The notes: generated from the sequence alone by a model not told the origin. Shown: positions 36,065 through 47,367, numbered from the stretch's first letter. The stretch is DNA of 59,732 nt from Gammaproteobacteria bacterium (GCA_021773975.1 JAJFJN010000057.1:1-59732), one strand, 5' to 3'. Translations and numbers: made by a program.

Positions 36065-36574
36065 TCAAGCATACTTGAATTTGCTTGCAATATCTGACGG
36101 CAAAAAGTCACGCAAAAACATTGCTAAATCTTGAAAATAACCTATCAATACCGATTCATGCCACCAAGGGTCGGATGGGATTGCGGTTAGCCCAGCCAAT
36201 AACACCACAATGGCTACCAGCAACACTCCACGCGCAATGCCAAAAAAAATACCAATCATTCGATCTGTGCCTGTAAGCCCAGTTTTTTCAACCAACTGAC
36301 CGACCAGATAGTTCACTAATCCACCAAGGATAAGCGTCACAATCAAGAGCAGTAAAAATGCCACACCAAGCCGCATTGATGGAACGCTGATCCACTGTTC
36401 AAAATAGGCGGCCAGTTCACGGAAAAAAGTCCAGCTTACCCAAAAAGCAATGATCCAGGCTGCAAGCGACAGCGCCTCTCGCATAAACCCTCGCGCCAAG
36501 CTAATGAGTGAGGATAAAACGATAATGCCGATAATGACGTAATCGACCCAAATCAGTGTTTCAAGCGAGGACAT
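36065..36574 (-). CDS. cvpA: CvpA family membrane protein
   Basis: Inner-membrane protein of 169 residues with four predicted TM segments (about 11-30, 35-55, 70-92, 107-127). Required for colicin V export in E. coli and linked to envelope stress resistance; the molecular function is not settled. DRMIGIFFGIARGVLLV is the family's conserved segment. It lies between dedD and purF, the conserved cluster. Confidence 0.92.
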   Translation of the reverse strand: MSSLETLIWVDYVIIGIIVLSSLISLARGFMREALSLAAWIIAFWVSWTFFRELAAYFEQWISVPSMRLGVAFLLLLIVTLILGGLVNYLVGQLVEKTGLTGTDRMIGIFFGIARGVLLVAIVVLLAGLTAIPSDPWWHESVLIGYFQDLAMFLRDFLPSDIASKFKYA

Positions 36575-36636
36575 AATCTGAATAATGATGGCTGCTGGGC
36601 ATATATGAAGACGGGGATTTTAACAGAGCACAGATA

Positions 36637-37167
36637 TCAAGGGTATCGCTCTATCTTACCTTTGAGTTTTAATTCTCGTTCAATTTGAGATCGAATAACT
36701 TCCGCTTTTTTATGATCGACCTCTGGCCCTACACGCACCCGAAATACTATTTTTCTATTAACTGATGCCTGCTCAACAAAAGCAGGCAGCTTTTTTGCCT
36801 GGAGCTTTTTCATCAGTTTATTCGCATTGGTTCGTTTTTCAAAACTAGCTACCTGTACAACCCATGCAGATAGTGCAGCTCTTGCTGTTGGTGTGATTTT
36901 TGGTGGTGCTGTAACTCGCTTTGCTTTTGGCTTTGGCTCAACAATCTTGGTTGGTTCAACCTTAGATACAGCAGGCACCAGCGGTTTTACTTCTTCTTTC
37001 GAAACAACACTGGTTGGATAATTATGCTTTGGTTGGGGTGGAATATTGCTTTTGGTGATATTAGAAATAACCATCGGCTCATCATCAAGCAGCATAGGTA
37101 CAAAAATCACAACCAGCGCAACTAAGACTACTGCACCCACTAACCGTTGTTTCATTTTTTCATCCAC
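36637..37167 (-). CDS. dedD: SPOR-domain cell division protein (DedD-like)
   Basis: Bitopic inner-membrane protein of 176 residues. One N-terminal TM (MKQRLVGAVVLVALVVIFVPML), a Lys/Pro/Val-rich periplasmic linker, and a C-terminal SPOR domain (about 97-173, starting AWVVQVASFEKRTNANKLMKKLQAK). SPOR domains bind denuded glycan at the division septum. Position folC-dedD-cvpA-purF is the E. coli order. ATG at 37167 or 37155 possible. Confidence 0.9.
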   Translation of the reverse strand: MDEKMKQRLVGAVVLVALVVIFVPMLLDDEPMVISNITKSNIPPQPKHNYPTSVVSKEEVKPLVPAVSKVEPTKIVEPKPKAKRVTAPPKITPTARAALSAWVVQVASFEKRTNANKLMKKLQAKKLPAFVEQASVNRKIVFRVRVGPEVDHKKAEVIRSQIERELKLKGKIERYP

Positions 37168-37255
37168 AAGCGATCCTATTTAGGTCGTTTTGATAAACAC
37201 GGCAAGTATATACCTTTTTTACTAAAAACCCGACAGCAGCCAAGATTTTCACTAT

Positions 37256-38545
37256 CTAACCGTTGTTTCCCCTAACTTGCAAATCACTCCATTGCAATGC
37301 TTTAGAAACAGTAAAAAAAGAGCCAAAAACCAAAATCCTATCACCTATCGAAGCATGGTCAACTGCCATCCTGCAGGCCCTCTCTACACTGGATGCAATA
37401 CGGCTTTGAATGCAGCTATCTAAGGTATCAATCTGTAGTTTAAGATCGGGAGCAGACAACCCCCGCTCTTCTTCCAATGTTGCTAAAAACCATTCATCAA
37501 CATGGGGAGCCAAGTTTTTTACAACGGCAGCCACATCTTTATCTGCAAGCATTGCAAAGACAGCCAAGGTGCGTCCCTGGCATGCCCTCTGCTGTAGTGA
37601 ATCTGCCAACACCTGTGCTGCCGCTGGGTTATGTGCCACATCCAATATCAGTTCTACTGAACCAGGAATCACCTGAAAACGCCCAGCTAGATCTATATCC
37701 TGCAATCCTTGGGCAATAGCCTCATGATTAACATTAATCTGATCTGATAGCAGGCTAATTACCTGTAGTACGGCGGCTGCATTCTGTAATTGACAAGAAC
37801 CTGTCAAGGCGGGGAATGGCAGGTTCTCGATATCCTGCTTACCACTGTGCCAAGACCACTTATTGGGCCCACTCATTTCAAAGCTAAAATCTTCACCAGC
37901 TAGTGCCAACTGACTGTTTAAGTGGGCTGCATGCTGGATCAAAGAGGAAGGTGGCTTTGCCCCCCCAAATACCGCCGCTCCATTGGCCCGTAAAATGCCG
38001 GCCTTCTCCAAGGCTATCTGCTCCAGGTTGTCCCCCAGCCAATCGGTATGATCAATATCCACACTGGTAATTAAAGCGATATCTGGATCAATAATATTTA
38101 CCGCATCCAATCGCCCGCCCAGCCCTACTTCAAGAATTACAACATCCAGTGTATTAGCCGCAAAAATATCCAGTGCGGCTAAGGTGCCAAATTCAAAGTA
38201 GGTAAGTGATCTCTCTCCACGCGCCTGATCAATCCGCTCAAAAGCCTGGCAGATTCCATCATCACTCACCTCTTCTCCATTAATACGAATACGCTCGTTA
38301 TAACGCAGTAAGTGTGGGGAGGTATAACAGCCAACACGATAGCCTGCTGCACAAAAAATGGCATTTAGCATGGCCACGCTGGAGCCTTTGCCATTTGTAC
38401 CTGCAACAGTGATTACAGTAGTAGGAAACGGATGGGGGTATAGCTGCTGCCATACAGCAGCAACACGCTCCAACCCCAGCTCAATGGAGGAAGGATGGAG
38501 TAGAGTTTGCCAATTCAACCAATCATTCAGATTTTGGAATCGCAT
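37256..38545 (-). CDS. folC: Dihydrofolate synthase / folylpolyglutamate synthase
   Basis: Adds glutamate to dihydropteroate and extends the polyglutamate tail of folates. 429 residues of Mur-ligase fold. P-loop TVAGTNGKGSSVAM, LEVGLGGRLDAVNI and the C-terminal ILDVAHNPAAAQVL are the family landmarks. Between accD and dedD in the conserved order. Confidence 0.96.
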   Translation of the reverse strand: MRFQNLNDWLNWQTLLHPSSIELGLERVAAVWQQLYPHPFPTTVITVAGTNGKGSSVAMLNAIFCAAGYRVGCYTSPHLLRYNERIRINGEEVSDDGICQAFERIDQARGERSLTYFEFGTLAALDIFAANTLDVVILEVGLGGRLDAVNIIDPDIALITSVDIDHTDWLGDNLEQIALEKAGILRANGAAVFGGAKPPSSLIQHAAHLNSQLALAGEDFSFEMSGPNKWSWHSGKQDIENLPFPALTGSCQLQNAAAVLQVISLLSDQINVNHEAIAQGLQDIDLAGRFQVIPGSVELILDVAHNPAAAQVLADSLQQRACQGRTLAVFAMLADKDVAAVVKNLAPHVDEWFLATLEEERGLSAPDLKLQIDTLDSCIQSRIASSVERACRMAVDHASIGDRILVFGSFFTVSKALQWSDLQVRGNNG

Positions 38546-38603
38546 GGGGTAGAAGGTTTAGCTTAAGCCGATCCTTAAGAGGAGATAGTATAGAGTGCCT
38601 TCA

Positions 38604-39545
38604 TTACGCCTCTTCACTCTCCTCTGGAGCAGGCGGCTGTTGATCTTCACCTATTGAAGGTGTTGAAGGTGCAGCATCTTCCTTCTCTAGCACAGCCTGA
38701 TTGCTCAGCATGGCCAATAGGTTTGCTATACGATCACGCATCTCTCGTCGATCAACAATCATATCGATAGCCCCTTTATCCAGCAGAAACTCACTGCGCT
38801 GGAAACCTTCGGGCAGGGTTTCACGCACCGTTTGTTCAATAACGCGCGGTCCAGCAAAACCAATAAGTGCATTAGGCTCTGCCACATTTATATCACCCAG
38901 CATAGCCAAACTGGCAGAAACGCCGCCCATAGTGGGGTCAGTCATTACAGAGATAAAAGGAACGCCTTGATCTGCCATTCGCCCTAATACAGCACTGGTT
39001 TTAGCCATCTGCATCAATGAAAACAGCGACTCTTGCATTCGTGCACCACCACTGGCGGAAAAACAGACCAATGGTATGCCATGATCAAGGGCAACATTGG
39101 CGGCTCTAACAAAACGTTCACCCACTACAGATGCCATGGAGCCACCCATAAACTTAAATTCAAAGGCAGCAACCACCAAATGCACACCCTTTACTTGTCC
39201 GCGCATGCAGACCATAGCATCGGTCTCATCCGTGATTTTTTGAGCCTGAGTCAGACGATCACGATACTTTTTAGTGTCTTTAAATTTTAGTGGGTCAGTT
39301 GGCATCAGCTCAGCGCCAATTTCCTCACGGTCTTCAGGATCTAAAAAAACATCCAGCCGCTTCCGGGCGCCAATGCGAAAATGATGCGCACATTTAGGGC
39401 AAACATCTAAACTGCGCTCCAACTCTGCCCTGTATAAAACAGCAGAACAACCGGGGCATTTTGCCCAAAGACCTTCAGGTACTGCCCCCTTTGTGCCGCC
39501 TTCTGTACGAATGCGGCTGGGCATTAATTTTTCAAACCAGCTCAT
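38604..39545 (-). CDS. accD: Acetyl-CoA carboxylase carboxyltransferase beta subunit
   Basis: With AccA transfers carboxyl from biotin to acetyl-CoA, giving malonyl-CoA. 313 residues. N-terminal zinc ribbon CPGC-x(15-20)-CPKC ([20 protein letters not shown]), then crotonase-fold motifs [10 protein letters not shown] and [12 protein letters not shown]. The C-terminal tail (about 285-313) is acidic and Pro-rich and poorly conserved. Lies between trpA and folC. Confidence 0.97.
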   Translation of the reverse strand: MSWFEKLMPSRIRTEGGTKGAVPEGLWAKCPGCSAVLYRAELERSLDVCPKCAHHFRIGARKRLDVFLDPEDREEIGAELMPTDPLKFKDTKKYRDRLTQAQKITDETDAMVCMRGQVKGVHLVVAAFEFKFMGGSMASVVGERFVRAANVALDHGIPLVCFSASGGARMQESLFSLMQMAKTSAVLGRMADQGVPFISVMTDPTMGGVSASLAMLGDINVAEPNALIGFAGPRVIEQTVRETLPEGFQRSEFLLDKGAIDMIVDRREMRDRIANLLAMLSNQAVLEKEDAAPSTPSIGEDQQPPAPEESEEA

Positions 39546-39575
39546 GGGCTAAACCGTATCACGTTAAATGTAAAA

Positions 39576-40385
39576 TTAATTAATGGCATCCATCGCCTGG
39601 CGCATTTCTACAAGCGATGCTGCCAAGGCAGGTGCAATTGCATCTGGCGTATCAGCCAGTGCTTCAACTTGATTGACCAGTGCGCTGCCAACAACCACGG
39701 CATCTGCTACTTGTGAAACTGCGGCTGCTGTAGCCGCATCTTTTATTCCAAAGCCGACACCAATGGGTAGGTCTGTTGCTTTACGAATCTCATCCAGCTT
39801 CTGTTTAACTGCATCCAGGTCTAAATTGCTTGCTCCTGTTACACCTTTTAGAGAGACGTAATAGACGAATCCACTGGCAACTTTGCAGATTGTTTCAATA
39901 CGTGATTCTATGCTGGTAGGTGCAACCAGGAAGATAGCATTCAAGCCATGCTTCTCTAAAGCAGATAACAGCTCACCCGCCTCTTCAGGAGGAATATCAA
40001 CCGTAAGTGCCGCATCTACACCGGCCTCTTCTGCAGCTGCTGCAAATATCTCATAACCCATGACTTCGATTGGGTTTAAATACCCCATGAGTACTACAGG
40101 TGTACCCTGATTGTCTGTTCGAAATTCTCGTACCATTGCCATCACATCTCGCAGACTGGTGTGATGCACCAAAGCACGTTCACTGGCACGTTGAATAACG
40201 GGGCCATCTGCCATCGGATCAGAAAAAGGGACACCTAATTCAATAATATCAGCTCCAGCCTCAACCATGGCATGCATGATGGAAACAGTAATACCTGGTT
40301 TTGGATCACCAGCCGTCACATAAGGAATGAGTGCTTTACGACCTTGGGCGCGCAGAGATTCAAATTTGGCAGCAATACGACTCAT
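39576..40385 (-). CDS. trpA: Tryptophan synthase alpha subunit
   Basis: Retro-aldol cleavage of indole-3-glycerol phosphate to indole and G3P; indole is channelled to TrpB. 269 residues, TIM barrel. Catalytic Glu in [17 protein letters not shown], catalytic Asp in [13 protein letters not shown], and the phosphate site GVGFGIKD. Overlaps trpB by 4 nt (ATGA). Confidence 0.98.
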   Translation of the reverse strand: MSRIAAKFESLRAQGRKALIPYVTAGDPKPGITVSIMHAMVEAGADIIELGVPFSDPMADGPVIQRASERALVHHTSLRDVMAMVREFRTDNQGTPVVLMGYLNPIEVMGYEIFAAAAEEAGVDAALTVDIPPEEAGELLSALEKHGLNAIFLVAPTSIESRIETICKVASGFVYYVSLKGVTGASNLDLDAVKQKLDEIRKATDLPIGVGFGIKDAATAAAVSQVADAVVVGSALVNQVEALADTPDAIAPALAASLVEMRQAMDAIN

Positions 40386-41599
40386 ATCTCAATCCCCTCC
40401 AAGGCAGCCACAGTGTGTATATCTTTATCACCACGACCTGAGAGATTAACTAGAATGATCTGATCTTTATTCATGGTTGGTGCTAACTTTGCGGCATAGG
40501 CCAGCGCATGGCTGGATTCCAAAGCGGGGATAATACCTTCGATACGGGTCAACGCATGGAAGGCAGCCAGCGCCTCATTATCTGTTACCGCAACATATTG
40601 GGCACGTCCACAATCCTTAAGCCAGGCATGTTCAGGGCCAACACCCGGATAATCCAGCCCGGCAGAGATGGAGTGAGTCTCAATAATTTGGCCATCATCA
40701 TCTTCCATTAGATAAGTGCGATTGCCATGTAGTACACCGGGTCGGCCTGCACAGAGTGGAGCCGCATGATTGCCTGTCTCCAGGCCATCACCCGCTGCTT
40801 CGACACCGTAGATTGCTACCTCTTTGTCATCTAAAAAGGGATAAAAGAGACCAATGGCATTGGAGCCACCCCCCACACAAGCCACCAGAGCATCTGGTAA
40901 TCGCCCAGCCTGCTGTGGCATCTGTTGCCGCGCCTCTCGGCCAATAATGGCCTGGAAATCACGTACCATAGCAGGGTACGGGTGGGGGCCAGCTACTGTG
41001 CCAATTATATAGAAGGTATCATCGATATTAGTCACCCAATCACGCATTGCTTCATTGAGGGCATCTTTCAGCGTTTTTGAACCTGACTCCACTGCTCGTA
41101 CTTCTGCTCCCAGTAGGCGCATACGGTAGACATTAGCCTCTTGCCGCACGATATCCACTGCACCCATGTAGACCACACACTCAAGTCCGAGCCGAGCGGC
41201 TACAGTGGCTGTAGCAACACCATGCTGACCAGCGCCTGTCTCGGCAATGATGCGAGTTTTGCCCATCCGCTTAGCCAACAAGGCCTGGCCAATGGTGTTA
41301 TTTACCTTATGTGCACCGGTATGATTTAAATCTTCTCGTTTAAGATAGATCTGCGCTCCACCCAGTTCTCGGCTCCAGCGCGCTGCATGGTAAACCGGTG
41401 ATGGGCGACCTACATAGTGAGTCAGATCTGCATCCAGCTCAGCTAAAAAGGTCTCATCCTGGAGGTATTTCTCATAATTCAGCCGCAGCTCTTGCAGAGC
41501 CTCCATTAAAGTCTCAGCGACAAATATCCCACCATAAGGGCCGAAGTGACCATGCTCATCAGGCTGATCAAAATAGGTTTCTCTATTACTGGTTGGCAC
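40382..41599 (-). CDS. trpB: Tryptophan synthase beta subunit
   Basis: PLP enzyme joining indole and serine to tryptophan. 405 residues. The PLP-lysine is in [15 protein letters not shown], followed by [12 protein letters not shown] and the phosphate loop [10 protein letters not shown]. Start is GTG with GGAG 8 nt upstream, inside the end of trpF (14-nt overlap), so translation is coupled. The trpF-trpB-trpA order is usual outside enterics. Confidence 0.98.
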   Translation of the reverse strand: MPTSNRETYFDQPDEHGHFGPYGGIFVAETLMEALQELRLNYEKYLQDETFLAELDADLTHYVGRPSPVYHAARWSRELGGAQIYLKREDLNHTGAHKVNNTIGQALLAKRMGKTRIIAETGAGQHGVATATVAARLGLECVVYMGAVDIVRQEANVYRMRLLGAEVRAVESGSKTLKDALNEAMRDWVTNIDDTFYIIGTVAGPHPYPAMVRDFQAIIGREARQQMPQQAGRLPDALVACVGGGSNAIGLFYPFLDDKEVAIYGVEAAGDGLETGNHAAPLCAGRPGVLHGNRTYLMEDDDGQIIETHSISAGLDYPGVGPEHAWLKDCGRAQYVAVTDNEALAAFHALTRIEGIIPALESSHALAYAAKLAPTMNKDQIILVNLSGRGDKDIHTVAALEGIEI

Positions 41600-42209
41600 T
41601 TTTTACTCCACACATAAAGGCCGCAATCTTATTGGGATCTTTGATACCCTTTGACTGCTCTACTCCACCACTAACATCTACAGCATAAGGTTTTACCTGC
41701 TGAATGGCAGATTCTATATTTTCTGCTGACAAACCGCCCGCCAATATAATTGAGGGTGCTATGTCAATTGGTATTCTACTCCAGTCAAAAATAGCGCCTG
41801 TGCCACCTGGTTTGCCTGCTTGATAGGCATCCAGCAACAGAGCTGAAGCACTGGGATAACGCTTTTTGATGGCATACAGATCCGTGTTTTCTCTCATACG
41901 TACTGCTTTAATCCATGGGCGATTATATCCACGGCAATCTGCCAAGGTTTCATTACCATGAAACTGGATGAGGTCGATGCGCACCTGATCCAAGGTTGCA
42001 GTAATATCCTCTCTTGATGCATCAACAAACAGCGCGACTACTGTAACAAAAGGTGGCAATCGGCGCACAATCTCAGCGGCTTGCTCTATCGTTACAGCCC
42101 GAGGACTAGGGGGATAAAAGACAAGCCCAACAGCATCGGCTCCTAACTGTATAGCATCCAAGGCATCCTGTTCGCGGGTAATACCGCAGATTTTAACCCG
42201 AGTTCTCAT
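41586..42209 (-). CDS. trpF: Phosphoribosylanthranilate isomerase
   Basis: Amadori rearrangement of PRA to CdRP. 207 residues, TIM barrel. Catalytic Cys in [12 protein letters not shown], Asp in [14 protein letters not shown], and phosphate-binding [10 protein letters not shown] and [14 protein letters not shown]. Standalone (not fused to TrpC), as in Pseudomonas. Upstream truA is 54 nt away. Confidence 0.97.
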   Translation of the reverse strand: MRTRVKICGITREQDALDAIQLGADAVGLVFYPPSPRAVTIEQAAEIVRRLPPFVTVVALFVDASREDITATLDQVRIDLIQFHGNETLADCRGYNRPWIKAVRMRENTDLYAIKKRYPSASALLLDAYQAGKPGGTGAIFDWSRIPIDIAPSIILAGGLSAENIESAIQQVKPYAVDVSGGVEQSKGIKDPNKIAAFMCGVKSANQ

Positions 42210-42262
42210 AAGGCGATAGAAGATACAGGATACTGAGCAACAGCAAAAGCCGTTTGATAGAA

Positions 42263-43036
42263 TTAAAGTACAGGTGGCTCAGGGATTTCATACTCAGAGG
42301 GATAGCCAACATGCATTAAATAGAGTCCTTCTGGAGGAGCTGTAACTCCCCCTCTTGTTCTATCACACCGCTCCAATACGTCTTGTGCCCAGCCCACTGC
42401 TTCATCACCACGCCCAATAGCCATCAGCACACCCGCTAGATTACGTACCATATGATGTAAAAAAGCATTAGCTCCAACATCAATAGTAATCCGATCACCT
42501 TGGCGACTTACATTAAGATAAGAAAGAGTACGCATAGGGCTTTTGGCCTGGCAGCCCTGCGCTCTAAATGAAGAAAAATCATGGGTACCAATCAGTAACT
42601 GCGCGGCCTCATGCATACGACCTGCATCCAAAGGACGATGTGTCCAAACAGCGCGATTACGATGGAGACATGAACGGGTCATACGATTAAGAATGACATA
42701 ACGATAAGCTCGGTTGACCGCAGAAAAGCGTGCATGAAATGATTCATCAACTGGCTTAGCCCAAGTCACATTGATATCAAATGGGAGATTAGCATTGGCA
42801 CCTAAAATCCAAGAGCGCGGGCTGCGTTGCGCATTTGTCTCAATATGTACAACCTGCCCTACACCATGAACGCCAGTATCAGTACGCCCAGCACAATATA
42901 CTCTGACAAACTCATTTGCCACAGATGCCAGTGCTTTTTCCAGCTCTTCCTGTACTGTACGCACACCTGTCTTTTGCATCTGCCAACCACAAAAATCTGT
43001 GCCATCATACTCAACACCTAATGCAACTCGTGACAT
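42263..43036 (-). CDS. truA: tRNA pseudouridine(38-40) synthase
   Basis: Makes pseudouridine at positions 38-40 of the tRNA anticodon stem. About 257 residues from ATG at 43036 (GTG at 43048 is an alternative). Catalytic Asp in [16 protein letters not shown]-terminal [17 protein letters not shown] is typical. Between fimV and trpF; a strong terminator separates it from fimV. Confidence 0.97.
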   Translation of the reverse strand: MSRVALGVEYDGTDFCGWQMQKTGVRTVQEELEKALASVANEFVRVYCAGRTDTGVHGVGQVVHIETNAQRSPRSWILGANANLPFDINVTWAKPVDESFHARFSAVNRAYRYVILNRMTRSCLHRNRAVWTHRPLDAGRMHEAAQLLIGTHDFSSFRAQGCQAKSPMRTLSYLNVSRQGDRITIDVGANAFLHHMVRNLAGVLMAIGRGDEAVGWAQDVLERCDRTRGGVTAPPEGLYLMHVGYPSEYEIPEPPVL

Positions 43037-43056
43037 CACTACACTCACACATACAG

Positions 43057-43082
43057 AAAAAGGCGCACATTGTGCGCCTTTT
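43057..43082 (-). terminator. Strong terminator between fimV and truA
   Basis: AAAAGGCGCAC (43058-43068), loop ATT, GTGCGCCTTTT (43072-43082): a perfect 11-bp stem. A run of five U ends it on the minus strand, so it should terminate fimV. The symmetric A/T flanks make it potentially bidirectional. Confidence 0.85.
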
Positions 43083-43103
43083 AAATTCTACTAAAATTGA
43101 AAT

Positions 43104-46100
43104 TTATGAGAGGCGACCTAACAACTCCTGAGCATCCTCTTTCTGTGCATCATCACCCTCATTTAATACCTCGTCTAAAATGTTACGAGCACCTTCTTCA
43201 TCACCCATTTCAACATAAGCACGTGCTAAATCAAGCTTGGTATTAATTTCATCTATTTTATCAGGCTCTTCTAACAATTCAGACAGTGGTTCACCTATAA
43301 ATGAGTTTTCACTCAGATCATCACCCATCATTAAACCTTCATCTGACAGATCAGGCAAATCATCATCACCGCCTAATAACTCAACACCATCACTCTCTGG
43401 TGAGCTTAATTCACCTAACTCAAGGTCATCAAGTGACACATCAGCAAGCAGATCCTCCTGATCTAAATCACCCAACACGAATTCATCTGACTTAAGGGTT
43501 TCATCAGGTAAGTCTGCGTTCTCTTCCATTAAATCATCAAGAGAGAATGACCCATCTAGCCCAGTTAACTCATCCAAACTCTCTTCCAGAGTGACATTGT
43601 CACCTTCTTCAATAGGCAAATCAGCTGTTAGGCCTTCAAGCTCCTCACCTAAATTACTTAGATCATTTAATGAGAGATCATCGCTCTCAGATGTTGCCTC
43701 AGGCAGATCTTCATGTGCCAGCTCATCAGTAAAATCAGAAAGCGCCGCTGCCAGATCTTCGGATCCACCCAACAGTTCGTCTTGATGATCAGGTAGCACA
43801 CTTTCTTCTTTATCTTCCTCTTCAAGCGCATCAGCTTCAAAAGGGCTGCCCAAATCCAATCCATCCAGGCTCAAAGATTCTTCTAGTTCACTCAATTCAC
43901 TTGACTCTGACTCCATGTCAAATTCAGGAATAGATGAATCAGATAACTCACTGGATAGATTCATCAAAGCATCATCCAGCCCCGAGTCAGCTGAAATTTC
44001 GCCAGCATCCGCACTTAATAATGCATCATCAGCCTCTTCACTAGAGACAGATTTATCCTCTATAACATCCAGCCCTAGATCCAAATCAAAGTCCAAACCA
44101 TCATCTTCCAACAGCGCTGATATTGCCCCACCTTGGTCGTTTAAATCATCGCCCGAATCAAAATCAGCGGTTAGATCACTCAACCCCATCAAATCTAGAT
44201 CTTCATCCTGTTCATCAGCTTCTGTTTGTGGTTCCGCAGCTGCAAGCTGTTCATGATCTATTGCAATAACATCACTCTCGGCATTTAGAAACAGCTCATG
44301 CTCTGGGTTTAATTGATGCCCCATAGCCAGCGCCTGTTGCCAGCCATCAGCATCTACCTGTTCTGGATTTTTTGTGGCTAATGTCTCAGCAATTTCGGTA
44401 AAGGCTTGTGCGTCTTTGGTAACAAAAAGAATTTCAAGTAACTTAAAGTAGCTTTGCGTGTGGTTAGGATCACGAGCAATAGCCTGCTGCAATAACTCTT
44501 CAGCTTGCTGATAACGCCCATAAGCGATGTAAACATCTGCCTCCGCAATGGGATCAACTTCACCTGTATCATCTTGCAGAACATCCATATCACTGTGAGA
44601 AAACTCACTTAGGAACGACGTTTCTGCTGCCTCAGATATAACGCCTTCTGTGTCACTACCTGCGCTACCTAAAGACTCGGTATCGTCTCCCTGTGTGCCG
44701 ACGAGAATACTCTCTTCAAATTCTGCACTTTCAGCCTTATTGCGTCGGGCAAGCACCAAAAGCAACAATAAAACAACAAGGCCACCACCTGCTACGGCAA
44801 TCATATTGCTTTTTACGAAATCAAGAATAAATCCAACAGGGCTTGCCTCTGGAGCCACTGTAGGCGGAGCAGCTGGTGCTTGTGCAGTATCTTCCGACAC
44901 CTCTTCAACATCCACTGTAAGTTCAGCAGTCTTTTCAGCTACATCTGCAATCTCAAGCTCTTCTGCCTCTTCTGCCTCTTCTGACCCGGCATCAGTTACA
45001 GCCTCTTCTTTCGGTGCTTCAGCTACTGTTTCTGCAATATCATCTTCAGACTTCTGAAGTTCGCTTTGCAACCTAGCAAGCTGCTCATTTCTTACTACTA
45101 ACAAATTTTCTAAATCTGCAAGCTGGCTTTCCAGCTGGGATACCTGAGAGTTAAGATCGGTGCGTTCCTGTTTAGCACTTTCAAACTGTTCCCGGACAAG
45201 AATAAGTTCATTTTCAAGCTTGGATGTAATCTCTTCCGAGCCATCACCTTCACTAGCACCGCCCTTGCCTTCCCCTTCAGGGCGAACAGAAGCCAGCTTT
45301 AATTTACTAACCGGCATCGGTTGCGGCTTACTAACAGCCGCTTCAGGAGGGCTTACTGTTTTATTTGAAGCGGCAATATTTCGATACGCTTTCCATTCTG
45401 CATTTTGATTGCTGAACTCAGTTTTCGCTTCACGCACAGAGAGGAGATCAATCTCCTCTTGGGTGGGCATGCGCAAAATAGAGCCGCGTTTTAGATTATT
45501 TACGTTTTGTCGAATGAAAGCATGAGGATTTTTACGCTGCAACGCCATCATCATCTGTTCTACAGAAACACCTTGTGGCTTGGTCTTTAAAGCAATAGGC
45601 CATAAAGCCTCATTTGCCATAACAGGGCCATACTCGGTGGTGCTTGCTTGCTGTGCAGCTACTGCTACGGCATGTTCAGCGGGAGGCGGTGTCCGTTGAG
45701 CTGATGGTACAGGTAAGGATGGCTGCACAGCTTTAGGAGGATAAGGTGCTGTAACAGGAACACTAACAGGCGCAGGTTTACGATCTAATGTAACAGGAGG
45801 GTCAAGCAGAACAGTATATTCACGTACTAACCGGCCCTTCGCCCAGTTGACTTCGATAAGGAAATTTAAAAATGGCTCACGGATCGCTTGTCTGCTGGTG
45901 ACATGAATAACAGCTTGACCATCTTGGTTAAGATCAGCCTCATACCGTAATTTAGTCAAAATAAAGAGTCTATCGACACCCGCACGCTTAAATGCTTCTG
46001 GTGATGCCAATGTGACCTTCACACCATCCAATTCATCTGCTTTTACTGAAAGTAGATCAATACGAGCATCGAATGCCTGGTTTAACGCTGATTTCAAGTG

Positions 46101-46184
46101 AATCTCGCCCAGCCCCAATGCAAAAACACCGCCAGGTATGAGCAACACCGTCAAAATCAACACCAAGGTTAGTCTTCTAACCAT
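43104..46184 (-). CDS. fimV: FimV-like polar hub protein
   Basis: Large inner-membrane protein anchoring polar machinery (type IV pili, chemotaxis) in Pseudomonas relatives. 1026 residues. Signal peptide (to about residue 22), the FimV N-domain (LGLGEIHLKSALNQAFDARIDLL), and a LysM-like peptidoglycan region near NAFI/RMPTQEEI (about 205-245). A coiled coil covers about 325-385, and one TM is at about 455-475 (MIAVAGGGLVVLLLLLVLARR). A very acidic Asp/Glu/Ser/Leu-rich cytoplasmic region of repeats (about 680-970) is followed by the conserved C-terminal FimV/TPR motif (LDLARAYVEMGDEEGARNILDEVL). Conserved position between asd and truA. Confidence 0.93.
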   Translation of the reverse strand: MVRRLTLVLILTVLLIPGGVFALGLGEIHLKSALNQAFDARIDLLSVKADELDGVKVTLASPEAFKRAGVDRLFILTKLRYEADLNQDGQAVIHVTSRQAIREPFLNFLIEVNWAKGRLVREYTVLLDPPVTLDRKPAPVSVPVTAPYPPKAVQPSLPVPSAQRTPPPAEHAVAVAAQQASTTEYGPVMANEALWPIALKTKPQGVSVEQMMMALQRKNPHAFIRQNVNNLKRGSILRMPTQEEIDLLSVREAKTEFSNQNAEWKAYRNIAASNKTVSPPEAAVSKPQPMPVSKLKLASVRPEGEGKGGASEGDGSEEITSKLENELILVREQFESAKQERTDLNSQVSQLESQLADLENLLVVRNEQLARLQSELQKSEDDIAETVAEAPKEEAVTDAGSEEAEEAEELEIADVAEKTAELTVDVEEVSEDTAQAPAAPPTVAPEASPVGFILDFVKSNMIAVAGGGLVVLLLLLVLARRNKAESAEFEESILVGTQGDDTESLGSAGSDTEGVISEAAETSFLSEFSHSDMDVLQDDTGEVDPIAEADVYIAYGRYQQAEELLQQAIARDPNHTQSYFKLLEILFVTKDAQAFTEIAETLATKNPEQVDADGWQQALAMGHQLNPEHELFLNAESDVIAIDHEQLAAAEPQTEADEQDEDLDLMGLSDLTADFDSGDDLNDQGGAISALLEDDGLDFDLDLGLDVIEDKSVSSEEADDALLSADAGEISADSGLDDALMNLSSELSDSSIPEFDMESESSELSELEESLSLDGLDLGSPFEADALEEEDKEESVLPDHQDELLGGSEDLAAALSDFTDELAHEDLPEATSESDDLSLNDLSNLGEELEGLTADLPIEEGDNVTLEESLDELTGLDGSFSLDDLMEENADLPDETLKSDEFVLGDLDQEDLLADVSLDDLELGELSSPESDGVELLGGDDDLPDLSDEGLMMGDDLSENSFIGEPLSELLEEPDKIDEINTKLDLARAYVEMGDEEGARNILDEVLNEGDDAQKEDAQELLGRLS

Positions 46185-46311
46185 CTTTTTTCCTCGTTCA
46201 CCATTCCCCTTCTATAAGGAGGAATTAGAAGCCTATCACGGCTATAACATCTTTGTTTTCATAACAAAGCATGCTTTAGAATAAACATTCTATTTATTCG
46301 CTAACTATAGC

Positions 46312-47334
46312 TTACAAATAGTCTTTTACCAAAATTTCAGCGATCTGAACACTATTTAAAGCGGCTCCTTTGCGAACGTTGTCAGAGACCACCCACATAT
46401 CCAAACCACGGGGGTGGGAAATATCTTCCCGAATACGCCCAACAAAGATAGCGTCTTCTCCTACAGAATCTGTAACTGCAGTGGGATAAGCACCATCACA
46501 AAGCTCATCAATGACCGTGACCCCAGATGCCTGGCTCAGCAATGACCGAGCCTGCTCTGCTGTAATTTTTTCACGCGTCTCGATATGGAGGGCTTCTGAG
46601 TGCCCAAAAAAAACGGGGACACGAACGGCGGTTGGGTTAACTTGAATAGCATCATCCTCCATGATTTTGCGCGTCTCTAGCACCATTTTCATCTCTTCAC
46701 GGGTGTAGCCATTTTCCTGGAAGGCATCAATCTGTGGTAACACATTAAACGCAATCTGCTTTGGGTAAAGATCAGGAGATACTGATTTCATATTGAGTAG
46801 ATTAGCCGTCTGCATTGCTAACTCTTCAATCCCTTCTTTGCCACTACCAGAAACCGCCTGGTAGGTGCAGACATTGATGCGAGTAACCCCAACAGCATCA
46901 TGAATAGGTTTAAGTGCAACCAGCATCTGGATAGTTGAGCAGCTGGGATTAGCAATAATCCCCCGATTTTTGTAATCGGCTATCGCATGCGGATTAACCT
47001 CGGGCACAACCAGAGGGACATCCTCCTCGTAACGGAATTGGGAGCTGTTATCAATAACAATACAACCTGCATCTGCCGCCTTAGGTGCAAATATTTCAGA
47101 GATGGAACTATCTGCAGAAAAGAGAGCGATTTCAACTTTTCTAAAGTCAAACTCATCAAGCTCCTCAACCTTCAGCCAACGCTTGCCAAACTCAAGCTTC
47201 TTTCCAACAGATTGACTGCCGGCTAAAGCGTAGATCTTCTCTACTGGAAATTTGCGCTCAGCAAGGATAGAGAGTATAGCCTCACCCACCGCACCCGTAG
47301 CGCCAACAACAGCAACATTAAACTTCTTACTCAT
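46312..47334 (-). CDS. asd2: Aspartate-semialdehyde dehydrogenase (second, USG-1-type)
   Basis: 340 residues; NADP-dependent ASADH fold with GATGAVGEAIL at the N-terminus. The catalytic Cys is present in IIANPSCSTIQML, as are the GSGKEG and active-site His regions, so unlike a decayed paralogue it should be catalytically competent. It is the counterpart of the second asd-like gene next to fimV in Pseudomonas. It sits 33 nt downstream of the classical asd. Confidence 0.88.
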   Translation of the reverse strand: MSKKFNVAVVGATGAVGEAILSILAERKFPVEKIYALAGSQSVGKKLEFGKRWLKVEELDEFDFRKVEIALFSADSSISEIFAPKAADAGCIVIDNSSQFRYEEDVPLVVPEVNPHAIADYKNRGIIANPSCSTIQMLVALKPIHDAVGVTRINVCTYQAVSGSGKEGIEELAMQTANLLNMKSVSPDLYPKQIAFNVLPQIDAFQENGYTREEMKMVLETRKIMEDDAIQVNPTAVRVPVFFGHSEALHIETREKITAEQARSLLSQASGVTVIDELCDGAYPTAVTDSVGEDAIFVGRIREDISHPRGLDMWVVSDNVRKGAALNSVQIAEILVKDYL

Positions 47335-47367
47335 CAGTTATTTACACCACTTTATTAAAGTAAACAA

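Noticed and set aside
43237-45408. Several Ser-rich plus-strand frames opposite fimV
   Set aside because: They mirror the acidic, low-complexity fimV repeats (GAT/GAA codons read backwards as serine-rich) and have no independent support.
46251-46269. CTTTGTT/AACAAAG inverted repeat between asd2 and fimV as a terminator
   Set aside because: Short 7-bp AT-rich stem without a U-run; could occur by chance.
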